Source of the DNA: Bathynomus jamesi
Lineage: Eukaryota; Arthropoda; Malacostraca; Isopoda; Cirolanidae
NCBI GenBank assembly: GCA_023014485.1
Contig: JAJOZX010000089.1
Coordinates: forward strand, 1,151,501-1,215,500
DNA: 64,000 bases
Direction: 5' to 3'
In this document: one piece after another, positions 34,578 through 45,186 of the stretch
How positions within the stretch are numbered: the stretch's first letter is position 1
Layout of the letters: the number at the start of each line of letters is the position of its first letter
Notes under the pieces: generated by a model
Databases searched by the model: none
Told to the model about the DNA's origin: nothing
Seen by the model: the letters and a program-made list of their open reading frames with translations, nothing else
Made by a program: the position numbers and the translations under genes

Positions 34578-35020
34578 TTAAACAACCAAGCAAACGCTGA
34601 CGCTTTCGCGTTCAGATGCATTTTACGCGTTAACCAGTGGTGGCATTCAGCCGGTTCGCACCGGTTCGTGCGAACCGGTTCCTAAAATTTCTCGAGTTCG
34701 ATTTGGAGGCGATTTGGAAATATTTAAAAGGAAATTAAATAAAGAATTTCAATAAAAACATTTTTTAGTTTTCATTTCTGACACGGAAGGGAGAGGAGAA
34801 GGGGGGAAGGGGAGGGGAGGGCGAACCGGTTCTTAAAATTTTTGAGTTCCACCACTGGCGTTAACCCTCCCGTGTGTTCATATATGATACTCCATTTATG
34901 GGACCCAACGTTCCACCAGATGGTCTGAGTGTAATGCTGGTTATTACCTCAAGCGCGGGAGGATTAACACGTAAAATGCCTCTGGTCGCGAAAGCGTTTT
35001 GCGTCTCCTAGGTTGTTTAA
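34578..35020. mobile_element. TTAA-flanked MITE split by a hAT MITE
   Basis: The ends TTAAACAACC and GGTTGTTTAA are inverted, and ~58 bases on each side match (CGCTTTCGCG, GCATTTTACG, TTAACCCTCCCG). Without the inserted hAT MITE it is about 210 bases. TTAA at both ends suggests a piggyBac/Kolobok-type insertion. No coding sequence. Confidence 0.7.
34635..34857. mobile_element. hAT MITE with perfect 8-bp target duplication
   Basis: The ends CAGTGGTGGCATTCAGCCGG and, inverted, CAGTGGTGGAACTC are flanked by GCGTTAAC on both sides (34627-34634, 34858-34865). It contains ACCGGTTCGTGCGAACCGGT, a strong palindrome. It is related to the right part of 25950-26617. Confidence 0.9.
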
Positions 35021-35033
35021 TTTCTTTGGTTTA

Positions 35034-36215
35034 TGCAGGAAGGTGGGGGGGAGGGGTCACGCATAAACGCCCCGTCAAATTGAAGAAAAAGACAGCCGAA
35101 ATCAAGGTCCAAAATTTTCGGGATGCCTGGACACTCTGCGTTTGAAAGATTGGAGGTCGTAGACAGAGGAAAATATGGACTGAGGAAAGTTATTCCAGAG
35201 TTGACCGATTGACTAGACAAGAGCTCGAGAATACCGATTAACTCTTGCGTTAGCGAGTAAGACAAAAGGGATGAGGATGTGTTGAATGTCTGGTGCTGCA
35301 AGCTCTCCTTAAAGGAGGAGGAGGCATGCAGTTAGAGAGTTCAGAAGAGCAGTGTCCGTTATAATAGCGATAGTAAAGAGAGAGAGTGAGGCAATACTGC
35401 GGCGAAGAGAGAGTGATTGAAGACAGTCAGAAAGAGGTGGGGAATTAATGAGACGAAAAGCTTTTGATTTCACCCAGTCAAGTAAAGCTCTGTGGTTTCA
35501 GCCACCCTGTACGTGAGAAGCGTACTCAATACAGGGATGGTCAAGACCCTGAGTGGGGGTAAAAAAAAACTGCCGGTGCAGCACCCTTAACTTTGAGAAA
35601 AGGAAACCAAAAATGTTAAGATAAGAAGAAGGATTGAGTTGTGTATTGTTGAAGATAAGGAGATAGTCGTGTGGAAGATTGTGACGAGTAGACAAATGAA
35701 GGAACCCTATTTTTAGGCACTGAAAACCACGAAGTTTTCTTTGTCTCATTCAGAGATATAGAAAGATCGAAGGTCAGCTGTGGCACTCGAAGCATGGAGT
35801 GACTGTCGAGAGGGACGCTTTGTGAAGCGGGTGGAGAAGTGAAGTATGCAATCATCGGCATGGAAGTGGATGGGAGAGAAATTGCGGCTTCAAAGATCAT
35901 TGCTAAATAAAAAGGAGAGAGTGGGTGACAGGACAGAACCATGAGGAACACCATTCAGGAAAAGAATATCTACAACCGCAACTATAGATAGGCCGGAAAG
36001 GAAATCAGAGATGAAGACACAGATAGAAAGATAGAAGCCAAAGGAAAGCAGTTTGAAAATTAAGGATTTGTGCTAAACTCTATGGAAAACTTCCGATATG
36101 TCTAATGCAAAAACAAATGTTACGTTGAAATCCCAAAAGGAGGATGGCCAAGAAAGAGTCAGAGAGATACGCGAGAAAATCGCCAGTCGACCGTCCCTTG
36201 CGGGACATTTCTATT
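35034..36215 (-). pseudogene. LINE D reverse transcriptase, second copy
   Basis: Matches the 11530-13050 copy throughout: LHLSTRHNLPHDYLLIFNNT, SLNIFGFLFSK, GLDHPCIEYASHVQGG, SSQSVNSGITFLSP, and near its upstream end GRSTGDFLAYLSDS. The catalytic YADD position reads as an ADD variant near 35855. Many frameshifts. It is cut at about 36215 inside the GRSTGD region. Confidence 0.8.
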
Positions 36216-36219
36216 ATTA

Positions 36220-36335
36220 GAAAATAAACTAGCAAAAGGTCGGCGCTACGCGCCGATTTTGCTAGATCTGCGGTGCTTCGGCTGAATTGTGGGCCTACGG
36301 CGTATTTTATTTTGAACATCAGTAGCCCTTTATCT
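36220..36335. repeat. cluster of GC-rich mini-hairpins
   Basis: Successive short hairpins with TACG, TTCG or CTACG loops: GGCGCTACGCGCC, GCGGTGCTTCGGC, GGGCCTACGGC. No protein text or element ends were recognised. Confidence 0.4.
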
Positions 36336-36427
36336 GGCTATCATTCCTATTCCTCTCACCTTGGGCCTCAGTAATTGGTGTGCCTGCGGCCTTCCAGTTA
36401 CTGGCAAACCAATTATTTATTCATTCA

Positions 36428-36545
36428 ATAAAACTACAGAAAAGAACGCAGCCATGAAAATCTAAAGCTTCACAAATCTTAATACAATGAGCTCGGATTT
36501 GAAGCCTAAGATTTTCATGACTGCGTTCATTTCTATAGTTTTATG
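36428..36545. repeat. short inverted-repeat element
   Basis: AAAACTACAGAAAAGAACGC and, inverted, AAAACTATAGAAATGAACGC, continuing as CATGAAAATCT. The arms are about 50 bases with a short spacer. A MITE-like fold-back. Confidence 0.6.
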
Positions 36546-36547
36546 GC

Positions 36548-36655
36548 CCGCCAAATCATAGTTTTCATTGTTTCGAGTGCATCAATAATATTGTTATAGT
36601 GTTCCATTAGTTGTGATAAGCATGATCTTCCTGACCGGAATCGATGTTGGTTATC
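36548..36655 (-). repeat. LINE E fragment
   Basis: Matches 28440-28565: CATAGTTTTCATTG, TTGTGATAAGCATGATCTTC and CTGACCGGAATC. A ~105-bp remnant of the reverse-transcriptase region. Confidence 0.75.
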
Positions 36656-36659
36656 ATTT

Positions 36660-37010
36660 TTTTTTCTGAGTTTCCCCATTAACCCCACCCTCCCCATTAC
36701 CTCACCCCTCCCCCCAATACCCCCTCCCCCACCCCTCTCCCCCATTTACCCCACCAATTTTTTTCTGAGTTTCCCCATTAACCCCACCCCTCCCCCATTA
36801 CCCCACCCCTCTCCCCCAATACCCCCTCCCCCATTTACCCCCACCCTTCCCCCATTACCCCCAAGGGGGAAGGGGGCTGGCACCTTGCAAAGGATTTACT
36901 TTAATTTTTTTTTGTTACATATATATACGCATCTATTTTTCTGAGTTTCCCCATTAACCCCACCCCCTCCCCCATTACCCCACCCCTCCCCCATTTTGTG
37001 CCAAAATTAT
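36660..37010. repeat. C-rich tandem repeat
   Basis: Units of about 100 bases beginning TTTTTTCTGAGTTTCCCCAT and filled with CCCCA/CCCTCCC runs, at least three partial copies with a CCCCCAAGGGGG inversion near 36860. The C strand is on +, so the other strand is G-run rich. Confidence 0.8.
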
Positions 37011-37196
37011 GATTAAAAATGAAGAAATGGGAAGAACTGTACCCCTAAAAGGGGGGGGCAGGATTTATGCTCGGGAATTTTTTTTTAGCATGGGCACTGC
37101 ACAATAAAAAGACGCATCGAATGGTGAAAACCGCATTGTTCTACACCAATTGTAGCGACCTGTAGGTGTGCGCAAAAACATTGTTACATATATATA

Positions 37197-37770
37197 CAGG
37201 GTGTCCGAGAATTATCTGTACAAGTTTTGGCTGTTATTAAAAGTCAACCATGAAGTGTAGAAATTCCAGTGTTGTCCCATTTTACAGAGAATCTCATTAA
37301 GTTTTTTCTGATACCAAGTTTTGACAAGTTTTTTAGAAATTCCAGTGTGTCCGAAAATTATCTGTACAATTTCATCTTTTAATAAAATTCTTGATAACAC
37401 ACGTAAAATTCTTAAACAAGATTATTTAGAATCTGTATTTTCAAATGTTTCTTTTATTAAAGTAACGTTGTTACAAACATTCGATATGTGCACCATCAGT
37501 GATTCGCAAAAAATCCAATCGATACTCCAAATGTTGCCATGTACGCTGCAGCATATCCACATCAATTCGCTCAATAGCAGCTGTGATTCTTGCTTTTAAA
37601 TCATCAATGTCTATCACCCGCGTACAAAAAAGAAAAAACTTGTCAAAACTTGTTATCAGAAAAAACTTAATGAGTTTCTCTGTAAAATGGGACAACACTG
37701 GAATTTCTACACTTCATGGTTGACTTTTAATAACAGCCAAATATTGTACAGATAATTCTCGGACACCAGG
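37197..37770. mobile_element. fold-back Tc/mariner-like remnant
   Basis: The left arm CAGGGTGTCCGAGAATTATC and the inverted right arm match for over 110 bases (GTTATTAAAAGTCAACCATG, GTCCCATTTTACAGAGA). The right interior encodes, on minus, DIDDLKARITAAIERIDVDM and LRITDGAHIE, the C-terminus of a transposase (stop at 37471). As at 13304-14164, the duplicated end is the 3' end of the gene. Confidence 0.75.
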
Positions 37771-37820
37771 TATATAAGGCTTCATTTCTGAAATAGTATA
37801 TTAGATGTGTTGGTTCTGAT

Positions 37821-38552
37821 CAGGGACGGGGCGAATACGGGAGTTCAATATTGGAATATGAACACGAATACTTCATATTTTAGTAAATACGAATGCGAAT
37901 ACAGAAGAAATACAAAGTAATCGAATGTGAACACAAATACATTTGAAAGTATTCATGGATGTATTCATGAATACTTTTAAATTAAGTCCAAATACAGAAA
38001 CACGCGTAAACAATACGCGTTTGCAAAACAAATCCATTAAAACAAATTTATTTTATGAAAGGACATAATTACGCGAAACAAGATGAAGACGAGCTACATT
38101 CTACGGAGTTTTCCAATTACAGTTCCGCCAATTTGCCAAAGTTATACAATTATTGAGTTGTTGGTTGTCTACTCGTCTCCAAAGTGTTTGTTTGCTTTAA
38201 TGCACACGAGCTTTTGGAAGGTCTTGTCTGAGAGCCGGCAACGGTCTGGGCGAAAGATCTTCCCACCAATATTGAAGCAGATGAAGCCGATACAATAAAG
38301 TACTTCATTGCTAATTTTTAGAGAGAAAGGGATGAAGTGCATGCATTTTCCAATACTCCACAGGGTCACTGTCGTCTGGAATAACTGGACTGTTTCGACA
38401 TTTTCGACTGCCGTGGAGTAAAGTCCAATAATAGGTATTCATGAAAATATTCAGTGAATATGATTACTTTGACTTTTCCTACGCAAGTATTCGAATCCGA
38501 ATCCTTCAAAAGCCGTATTCGAATGCATTCGAATACGAATAGCCCATGCTTG
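37821..38552 (-). mobile_element. hAT element, internally deleted, with 8-bp target duplication
   Basis: The ends CAGGGACGGGGCGAATACG and, inverted, CAAGCATGGGCTATTCGTA are flanked by GTTCTGAT on both sides (37813-37820, 38553-38560), a perfect 8-bp duplication. Subterminal regions are rich in GAATACGAAT-type repeats. A decayed transposase C-terminus lies inside. Confidence 0.85.
38150..38330 (-). pseudogene. hAT transposase C-terminal dimerisation region
   Basis: Reads GGKIFRPDRCRLSDKTFQKL followed by VCIKANKHF, the stretch after the SERVFS motif in hAT transposases. The upstream frame is lost; ASSA near 38270 in another frame marks the usual preceding motif. Only about 60 residues remain of a protein normally over 500. 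Confidence 0.7.
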
Positions 38553-38560
38553 GTTCTGAT

Positions 38561-39473
38561 TAGGTTAGTTAAGGTTTGGTTAGGTTAGCGAGTACCTTAC
38601 TATTTAATAAATGAACCTAAAACACCGTTCGAGCCCTCAATTGCGTCCAAAACCGTTCTCGGTTCGATGGCGCTAATTTTTGATTAAGTTAAATTAGGTT
38701 TCGTTAATCAGTTTTACATACATGAATTTAGAAAAGTTGATACCTCGTTTATTCGGAGATGCGCACATATACTTGTGTGTGTGCGCGCGCGCTTTAATTA
38801 AATCCTATTATGGTAATTTATTTCCAATGCCGACGACCAGAACTTAAAGAACTTTCTCCACTCCATTTTCACTGACCATAATTCAATCTTCGACAGTGTT
38901 AATGAATAAATTCAGAGTCGAAGAAATTCGACACTTTATTCGAAAATCGGATCTCGTGGTGAAAGTATCACGTAAAACATTCAAAGCCTCGTTCGTTACC
39001 AATTCAAAGGTGTCGATTATCTATTTTTCTGACTGCTAACTTACTGACTATTCTGTTTAAAGTGTTTATACATGATTTTATCATAGTACCGCTTTCTTTC
39101 ATACCTTTAAAAAAAGTGAGTGACAGGTCAAAATATATCGAGAGTAATTGATGGGTAGGTGGTCAGAGGTCACGGGCATGAAGATTTTGTGAGAAAGCAG
39201 GACACCTTGAAGTCAAAGATGGAAAAACTGCATCAACGTTCGAGACTGGATTATTTGACACTCTGTCAAAAGAATATTCAAATAACGGCATTCAAGCATC
39301 GACTGGGTGAATTCATGGGGAAAGTCCTTGACAAGGTGCGTGTGGCAGGAATGAGAGTAAGAGGCAATTCTCTCCCTCATCAAATCTCCTTCATCAAATA
39401 GGCTGATCACGAACATTTGTTTGAAAACAAATTCAGGAGAGAATTTTGCCTTTTTTTTACTCTCTCTCTCTCT

Positions 39474-39508
<35 letters not shown>

Positions 39509-42130
39509 GAGTAAAGTATAATTGTTCGTTTGAAGTGAAGATTCCCCTGCAATTTCCGCGAGTTGCTTTCCGTCTGTTCGTGTCATGTTAGCATATTTGA
39601 AAGTTACTCATTAAACGCCATGAAAGAAAGCGGAGATTGAACTTGTAGAAAATAAGAGCAAATATTCTGAACGTAAACTAATGAAAAAATTAAGTAGAGT
39701 AACGTAACGTTAGTCGTTTGGAAACGCTTTCTGTTCTCACTGTTCTTGGGGTTCGATGGGGTGATAAGGGTAACGGGAGTGAGATGACGATGGAATTTTA
39801 CCCGACTGGGCTAACCACAAGGACACCACACTTTGTAGAAACTATTCGGCACCGTAGCGATCCGTTGAGCGCGCTTCGATTCTCGTTCCAGTGGGTCAGT
39901 GGAAGGTGTCACCATCTTAGATTCTGAAATTGACTCGAGAGTGGATTTTTCTCCGAGACGAGAGTCCTTTCCGATGTCTTCATTTGTTTCCGAGACATAC
40001 GATGTCCCAAACCACTTTCGAGGCGTGGGGATGAGGGAAGCGGTGAAAAGACCGCTGTTCGTAATTTATTTCTTACAACTTTCTTCATGTCTGGGTCTTA
40101 TTATGTAGAAATCCGGCTCCCCTCAGTATATCCAAACACCATAATTGTAACCCACTGCAATCACATTTATACTCGCACTTTGGCTCCATTCTTACAATAC
40201 GTTTACGCAATACAACCATATTGGTACAACTACGATCATACTTTGAAGTAACACTCGTGCAACTCAGTTCATGCACCTTCACCCACACTATACAACTACT
40301 CGTACCACCCTTATCAATTTCCTCTCTTCTTGATTCTTTTCTTCCTTCCAAAATTCAACCGAATTCTTCATTTATTTCTTTTCGGAAACAATTCGTCGAT
40401 CCTAATTGGAATAAAACAAAATAATCACCAGCTGAAAGAATCATTTCATCGTCACGTCAACTGCATTAAGACATTAACATTTTAACAATAGAACTTCGAA
40501 TTCGCGTTTATAATATAACGAACCTGTTTTCGATCATATATATATATATATATATATATATGAATTTGTTGCGTAAAGAATGTGTTTTGTAACGCACAAG
40601 CGAGCCTAACTCTTTCCGCTGCGTTACATCCATGCAGTCTCTAATTAACGCGTCTCGTTATCGGCACGAGGACCTTTTTAACGAAACTTAACAAAATTTA
40701 GCGAATGACGATCGCGGAGTCTCGAAAGCGAGAATTCTCGGAAAGACGATCAATAGCGACTCGTCTTCCATTTCTGACACAGGCATGTTTATTCACGTTG
40801 AAGACAATAGAGGAACCTTCTCTCATGTTTACTTTATTACATCGATGTTGTAGTATGCAGGAATTAGGGGTATTATATAATCTGCAATTAGCGGTGATTC
40901 TGAGGAAGGTTCTCCTGATAGCCATTAAGAATGCCTAATCAGACCTTTATAGAATGTAAAAGTAAATGAATTCGCGTATCTGCAACGAAACCTTTCAGTA
41001 CGACGCGTTCTAAATGCTAATAATTGGGCGCAATTTCGCATTATTAATCGCGAGATTCGCTCAATATCGTCCAATTTGCGACAAGGATTAGATTAGCGAG
41101 AATTTAAGCGATATAGCCGACGGAGTTTATTAGACATAAGGGAAGGAACATCACTTAAATTCGCATAATTAATTAGTCATTAATTATAATTAAATGTTAA
41201 TTAAAATTAATTATTAGTTAACTATTTCTTTGCGATAAAAATAATGATTGATTTGGGGACAAATTGAAAATTCCTCGAGCACAAATTATTATCTATCGGA
41301 ATAATAATAATAATAATAATGTATCTGAGCGTTTATTACCCTTCAGATTTTCACTTTAGTTTTAAATTTCTTTCCTATCTATCAACCTCTTTTCTCCGCT
41401 TTGTTTTAAAACTTTCACTCGTCTTTAAATCTTCTTACTTCCTTTAACCTTTCTTCATAAACAGACAGCCTCGTTGGGACCAGCCGGTCTGTTACTGTTT
41501 GGTGTCCTTTGTATTCCTTCGTAAATTCGAACTTTCCCGAATTGAGCAATAGCGGACAGAAAGAAAATAATTGGAGAAACTTTGTTTAAATTAACTTTTC
41601 CTTCATTGCTGCTGTTAATGTTTTTGTTGTTTTTTAAATGTTGTCGTTATTGGGTAATGACAATCCTCGTAGTTCGTCGTCATCGTCGCTCTTGAGAGTT
41701 AGACCTCGGTCAGTGATTCGTGGGCGTAAAAAAGTGAAATTCGTTTCCCTTCACACTTCATTCAAAGTCTCGATGAGAAAATTTTGAAACTGTCTTTCCG
41801 GAGTTACTTAGACCCCACAATGGGAGTCACGCGGGCCCTCAGAAAAGGAAAAGAGGGAAAATTAGGGAAGTGATTTGTCCTCAACTAGGAAAAATCACTT
41901 CCTCGTAAAACCACACAGCCATTTTATTCAAAAAGGAATTCTCTCTTTGTCTTGTATAAACTCGCGTAATTCCTGTATGAAAGGAATTTGACATAAAAAA
42001 GGTAGTTTCCCCTCGCATAAAAATTTCTTATTCCCCTTTTATTAAAAAATATCATTTGTTCTCTAACATAATTTTGATCATATAAAAAAAAATAATTTTC
42101 CTTGAATGAAAAGACCTTGCAGCCGTGGTG
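38561..42130. other. 3.5-kb stretch with little recognised content
   Basis: AT-rich DNA with microsatellites at 39462-39508 (CT/CA/TA) and 40536-40561 (TA), and a short inverted repeat at 41868-41905 around AAGTGATTT. Open frames here show no domain-like text. No element ends were found. Confidence 0.5.

Positions 42131-42132
<2 letters not shown>

Positions 42133-42192
<60 letters not shown>
42133..42192. repeat. (TA)n microsatellite
   Basis: Near-pure TA tract of about 58 bases. Confidence 0.95.
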
Positions 42193-42194
<2 letters not shown>

Positions 42195-42295
42195 CCAAAG
42201 GACATCCAGGGTTGACGTCATAGCCCAAATTCATGACGCCAAACAGGGTTACCAGATGCAATAAAGTCGTGGTAGCAGCAGTAGCAAAACTTTTG

Positions 42296-42390
42296 TATTT
42301 GCCATTTACTGTTACTTATTCGGGCCACAGTGGATCTAATATCCCATAAAGTTCTTTGTTCCATGTACAGTCTGTGTGTAACATAAAAGT
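42296..42390. repeat. MITE family M1, single end
   Basis: Matches the right arm of 14416-14804: CATTTACTGTTACTTATTCG, CAGTGGATCTAAT, TTCTTTGTTCCATGTACAGT and CTGTGTG. The rest of the element is absent. Confidence 0.75.
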
Positions 42391-42530
42391 TGTCAGGAGA
42401 TCATTCTGAGCTATATATATATATATATATATATAGTCATGCGGTTTGCTTCTACAAAGCTTCAATTTAATAGTTAGGAGAAATCCAATGACAAGGAGGA
42501 ATGTAAATGCCATGAAAAGTCTTCTTTAAT

Positions 42531-42564
42531 GCGCAACGTTTCGAGCAATACGCTCATCATCAGG
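42531..42564 (-). ncRNA. hammerhead-ribozyme-like motif of Penelope-like element
   Basis: Minus strand: CTGATGA, T, stem GAGC/GCTC over GTATT, then GAAAC and GTTGCGC. The CUGAUGA and GAAA boxes and stem II are all intact. The helix after GAAA is short (CG/CG around a three-base loop), and the cleavage dinucleotide is not obvious. It lies about 400 bases beyond the GIY-YIG stop, the spacing also seen at 953-984. Hammerhead motifs are established components of Penelope-like element termini. Confidence 0.6.
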
Positions 42565-42960
42565 CTAGATAATAACAATATGAAATTAGAATCAATAAAT
42601 AAATGTGAACAAGACAAAATAATTTCTAAAAAACCTATTCATTAAAAGCAAATTTTAAAAAGACTAAAAGAAGAGGGTTAAATTCAAAGTTATAAAAATT
42701 TACATATAAAATTACAAGAAATTTAAAAGCTATTTTTAAATTACATATAGTAAATTTGAAATTAGTACACTGGAATAATTAACACTAATACAATGGAATA
42801 ATTAACACTACGAACCTTTCAATGCTGGTTCCGAGGCACGAGTAATTTAAAACAAAACAAAACAGGAAACAAGCTATGGGTTGGGCGGTTGGAGTTATAA
42901 GTTAGGGGAAGGGGGGATTATAAAAAATTGGGGAGGGGGGAGGGGAGTTGGGGGGGGGGA

Positions 42961-43359
42961 TTATAAAAAATTTAGAGGGACAGCTGAGGAATCCACGTTT
43001 AGAGAAGGGGTCAATGTTTTAATATAAAGAGATTCCAAAATTCTAAGTGAGTTAGGACAAGAATTACAACCGAGAATTTTAAAATTATCTAAAGTGACAT
43101 CAGTTTTACATTTTATACTGTGTTCCCGAATACTGGAGGCTTCTTTTTTATTTAAAATTTTACCTGTTCGGCAACTTATTCCCATATGCGAATAAAATCT
43201 AGTCCTGAGGGGGCGCACGGTGCTGCCAATGTAAGTACCAAGGAGACACCTTGGGCAGGTAAATAAATATACAACACCGCTACGCAACGAATCAGGAGTT
43301 CGATCCTTCGCTGAGAAAAAGCTACCTAAAGACATTTTGTTAATAAATATAAATATAAT

Positions 43360-43368
<9 letters not shown>
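42961..43368 (-). pseudogene. Penelope-like element GIY-YIG endonuclease, 5'-truncated
   Basis: An intact open frame, MSLGSFFSAKDRTPDSLRSG, then GVVYLFTCPRCLLGTYIG with the Cys pair and YIG of the nuclease, STVRPLRTRFYSHMG with the conserved arginine, SIREHSIKCKT (His) and CPNSLRILESLYIKTLTPSL with the catalytic glutamate. It encodes the target-nicking C-terminal domain of the Penelope polyprotein. The reverse transcriptase is missing: the frame runs upstream into a TA microsatellite (43360-43392), giving only repeat-derived Ile/Tyr. This is a 5'-truncated copy whose nuclease domain is undamaged. Confidence 0.85.
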
Positions 43369-43389
<21 letters not shown>

Positions 43390-43392
<3 letters not shown>

Positions 43393-43637
43393 CAACTGCA
43401 AAGAACACGCAGTATAAATAACGTAAAGAACGACGCTTGTATAGGAGATATTCCGCGCAAGACGAGAGAGAGAGAACGAAACAAATGAAAAAATGAGGTA
43501 ACCACCCGGGAATCGAACCCGGGATCTTCCGATTGCCCGGGTTCGATTCCCGGGTGGTTACCTCATTTTTTCATTTGTTTCGTTCTCTCTCTCGTCTTGC
43601 GCGGAATATCTCCTATACAAGCGTCGTTCTTTACGTT
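43390..43637. repeat. palindromic tRNA-derived SINE with intact T-arm on both strands
   Basis: Two inverted arms carry the same tail as 29500-29640, joined through a tRNA-like 3' half. CCGGGTTCGATTCCCGG with acceptor-like TGGTTACCTCA is read on plus at 43537-43565 and its mirror on minus at 43497-43525. Only the anticodon side GATCTTCCGATTG is shared in the middle. Confidence 0.7.
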
Positions 43638-43639
43638 TA

Positions 43640-44630
43640 TATATATATATATATACACTTACATTAATTTATTTTATATTTGTAGTTACGACATTTTTTC
43701 ATTATGTATGAATTGGTAGGGTCGTACAAAATTACCGTACACGTACGAATCTGTCAGATGAATTCGTCAGGCAAAAATTACAGTGAACAACAAATTTTTG
43801 CTTTTATTCTGTCTCAGCAACAAAAAAAGCTGGTCTATATGAAGTCGACGCTGCTGATTCAGAAAATGTTATTCATTTTGGCGTATCACGCATAGTTTCC
43901 ATGAAATCTTTAAAAATATTATGCAATTATTGTATATTGTATATAATATGTATAATATTGTATATTGGATATAATTAATTAAATATTATACAAAATATTA
44001 AAAAATATTAACATTGCACATACTATAAGAGTAGCAATACCCACGACGTAAATAAGACAAACATCACATGTGGTCAGATTTGCGTAATAATAAAATAAAT
44101 GAACAGCTTTTTACTACAAAAATGGAATATATTTTTTCCAAAACAAAAAATTGAAATTTCTCAAAAACTATACGTGATAGGAAAATAATAAGACCATTTT
44201 TGTAATCAGGGTTAAAAACTCTATAATAATAATGACATAAAACTTTTCCTGAGACAAAATCATTGTTGAACATTGTTATCATATCCAAGATATGTGAATG
44301 GTACCATCCATTAATTTATTCTATACAATATTCAACCATAATAAACATTGTGTGCTACTTTTATTTTAAGTAACCACAATTTAACCACAAACTTGGACTA
44401 TATTTCAAATTTTAAATTTTTATCAGTCACCTAACCTCCCACACTGCATACCACACCCATTTTCTTAATACCTAAACCATACCCAGATATGCCGATGATA
44501 TCCTCAGGTAATTGAATCCATACACTGTATACACATTTATACTCGTTAGATTACGAACTTTTAATTGAAAACAGCCACTACATTACACTGATCTACACCC
44601 ATAACACACGCATAACAAACATTATTAACC
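43640..44630. other. AT-rich stretch without recognised features
   Basis: TA tract at 43637-43657, then low-complexity AT-rich DNA. No coding or element ends recognised. Confidence 0.5.
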
Positions 44631-44689
44631 ATACAGGGTGATTAGAAAAGGTTGCCCTTTCTTTCAGTTGGCCTGTAAAGTAGAGGGTT

Positions 44690-44750
44690 GGTTTCTTTGC
44701 TCTCCACCTCAAATAGTCAGGTACGCCCGGCTCATCTGGAATTGTTCTGA
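44690..44750 (-). repeat. LINE E 3' coding fragment
   Basis: Matches the LINE E C-terminus at 27295-27355: TTGCTCTCCA, CAGGTACGCCCGGCTCATCT. A tiny remnant. Confidence 0.7.
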
Positions 44751-44789
44751 TTCACCAACATATTGCATTTATGTAACATATTCACCAAC

Positions 44790-45046
44790 ATATCGTCGCT
44801 TATATCTTGAAAGGCCCTAGTTCGAAAATTTGAAAAAAAAAAAGTTTTTATAGAAATATTGGTTCGTTTTTGTGTTCTGCACCATGTCTCAAAAGGGCCT
44901 AGCTCCCCTCCAATCAGAAAGCTCGTGCACCTTGTAGAATCAAGCGCGGCAAGTGGGATGACCTTCAGAGCAACAAAACAGTTTTGCTTGTTCCCTGAAC
45001 AATTGACTATTTACGAGCTAGGGCCTTTCAAGATATAAACGACGAT
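44790..45046. mobile_element. MITE with ~35-bp inverted repeats
   Basis: ATATCGTCGCTTATATCTTG and, inverted, ATATCGTCGTTTATATCTTG, continuing as AAAGGCCCTAG on both sides. 257 bases, non-coding. Confidence 0.75.
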
Positions 45047-45089
45047 ATTGCATTTATGCATACATCAACGTGCAAACTTACATACATAC

Positions 45090-45095
45090 GTGCAG

Positions 45096-45146
<51 letters not shown>

Positions 45147-45147
45147 C
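45090..45147. repeat. (CA)n(TA)n microsatellite
   Basis: CA block followed by a TA block. Confidence 0.95.
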
Positions 45148-45186
45148 AAACTCAGAATGGTTCCCCTGAGAAACTTATATGTTAAA

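Noticed and set aside
36533..36745. Gly-rich 70-codon minus frame
   Set aside because: Part comes from the C-rich tandem repeat and part from a LINE E remnant; not a gene.
39159..39401. 80-codon open frame
   Set aside because: Not similar to any motif I know, no supporting start, splice or repeat context; treated as chance.
40690..40940. Overlapping 75-77 codon frames on both strands
   Set aside because: No motif, no consistent context, and both frames arise from a locally stop-poor region.
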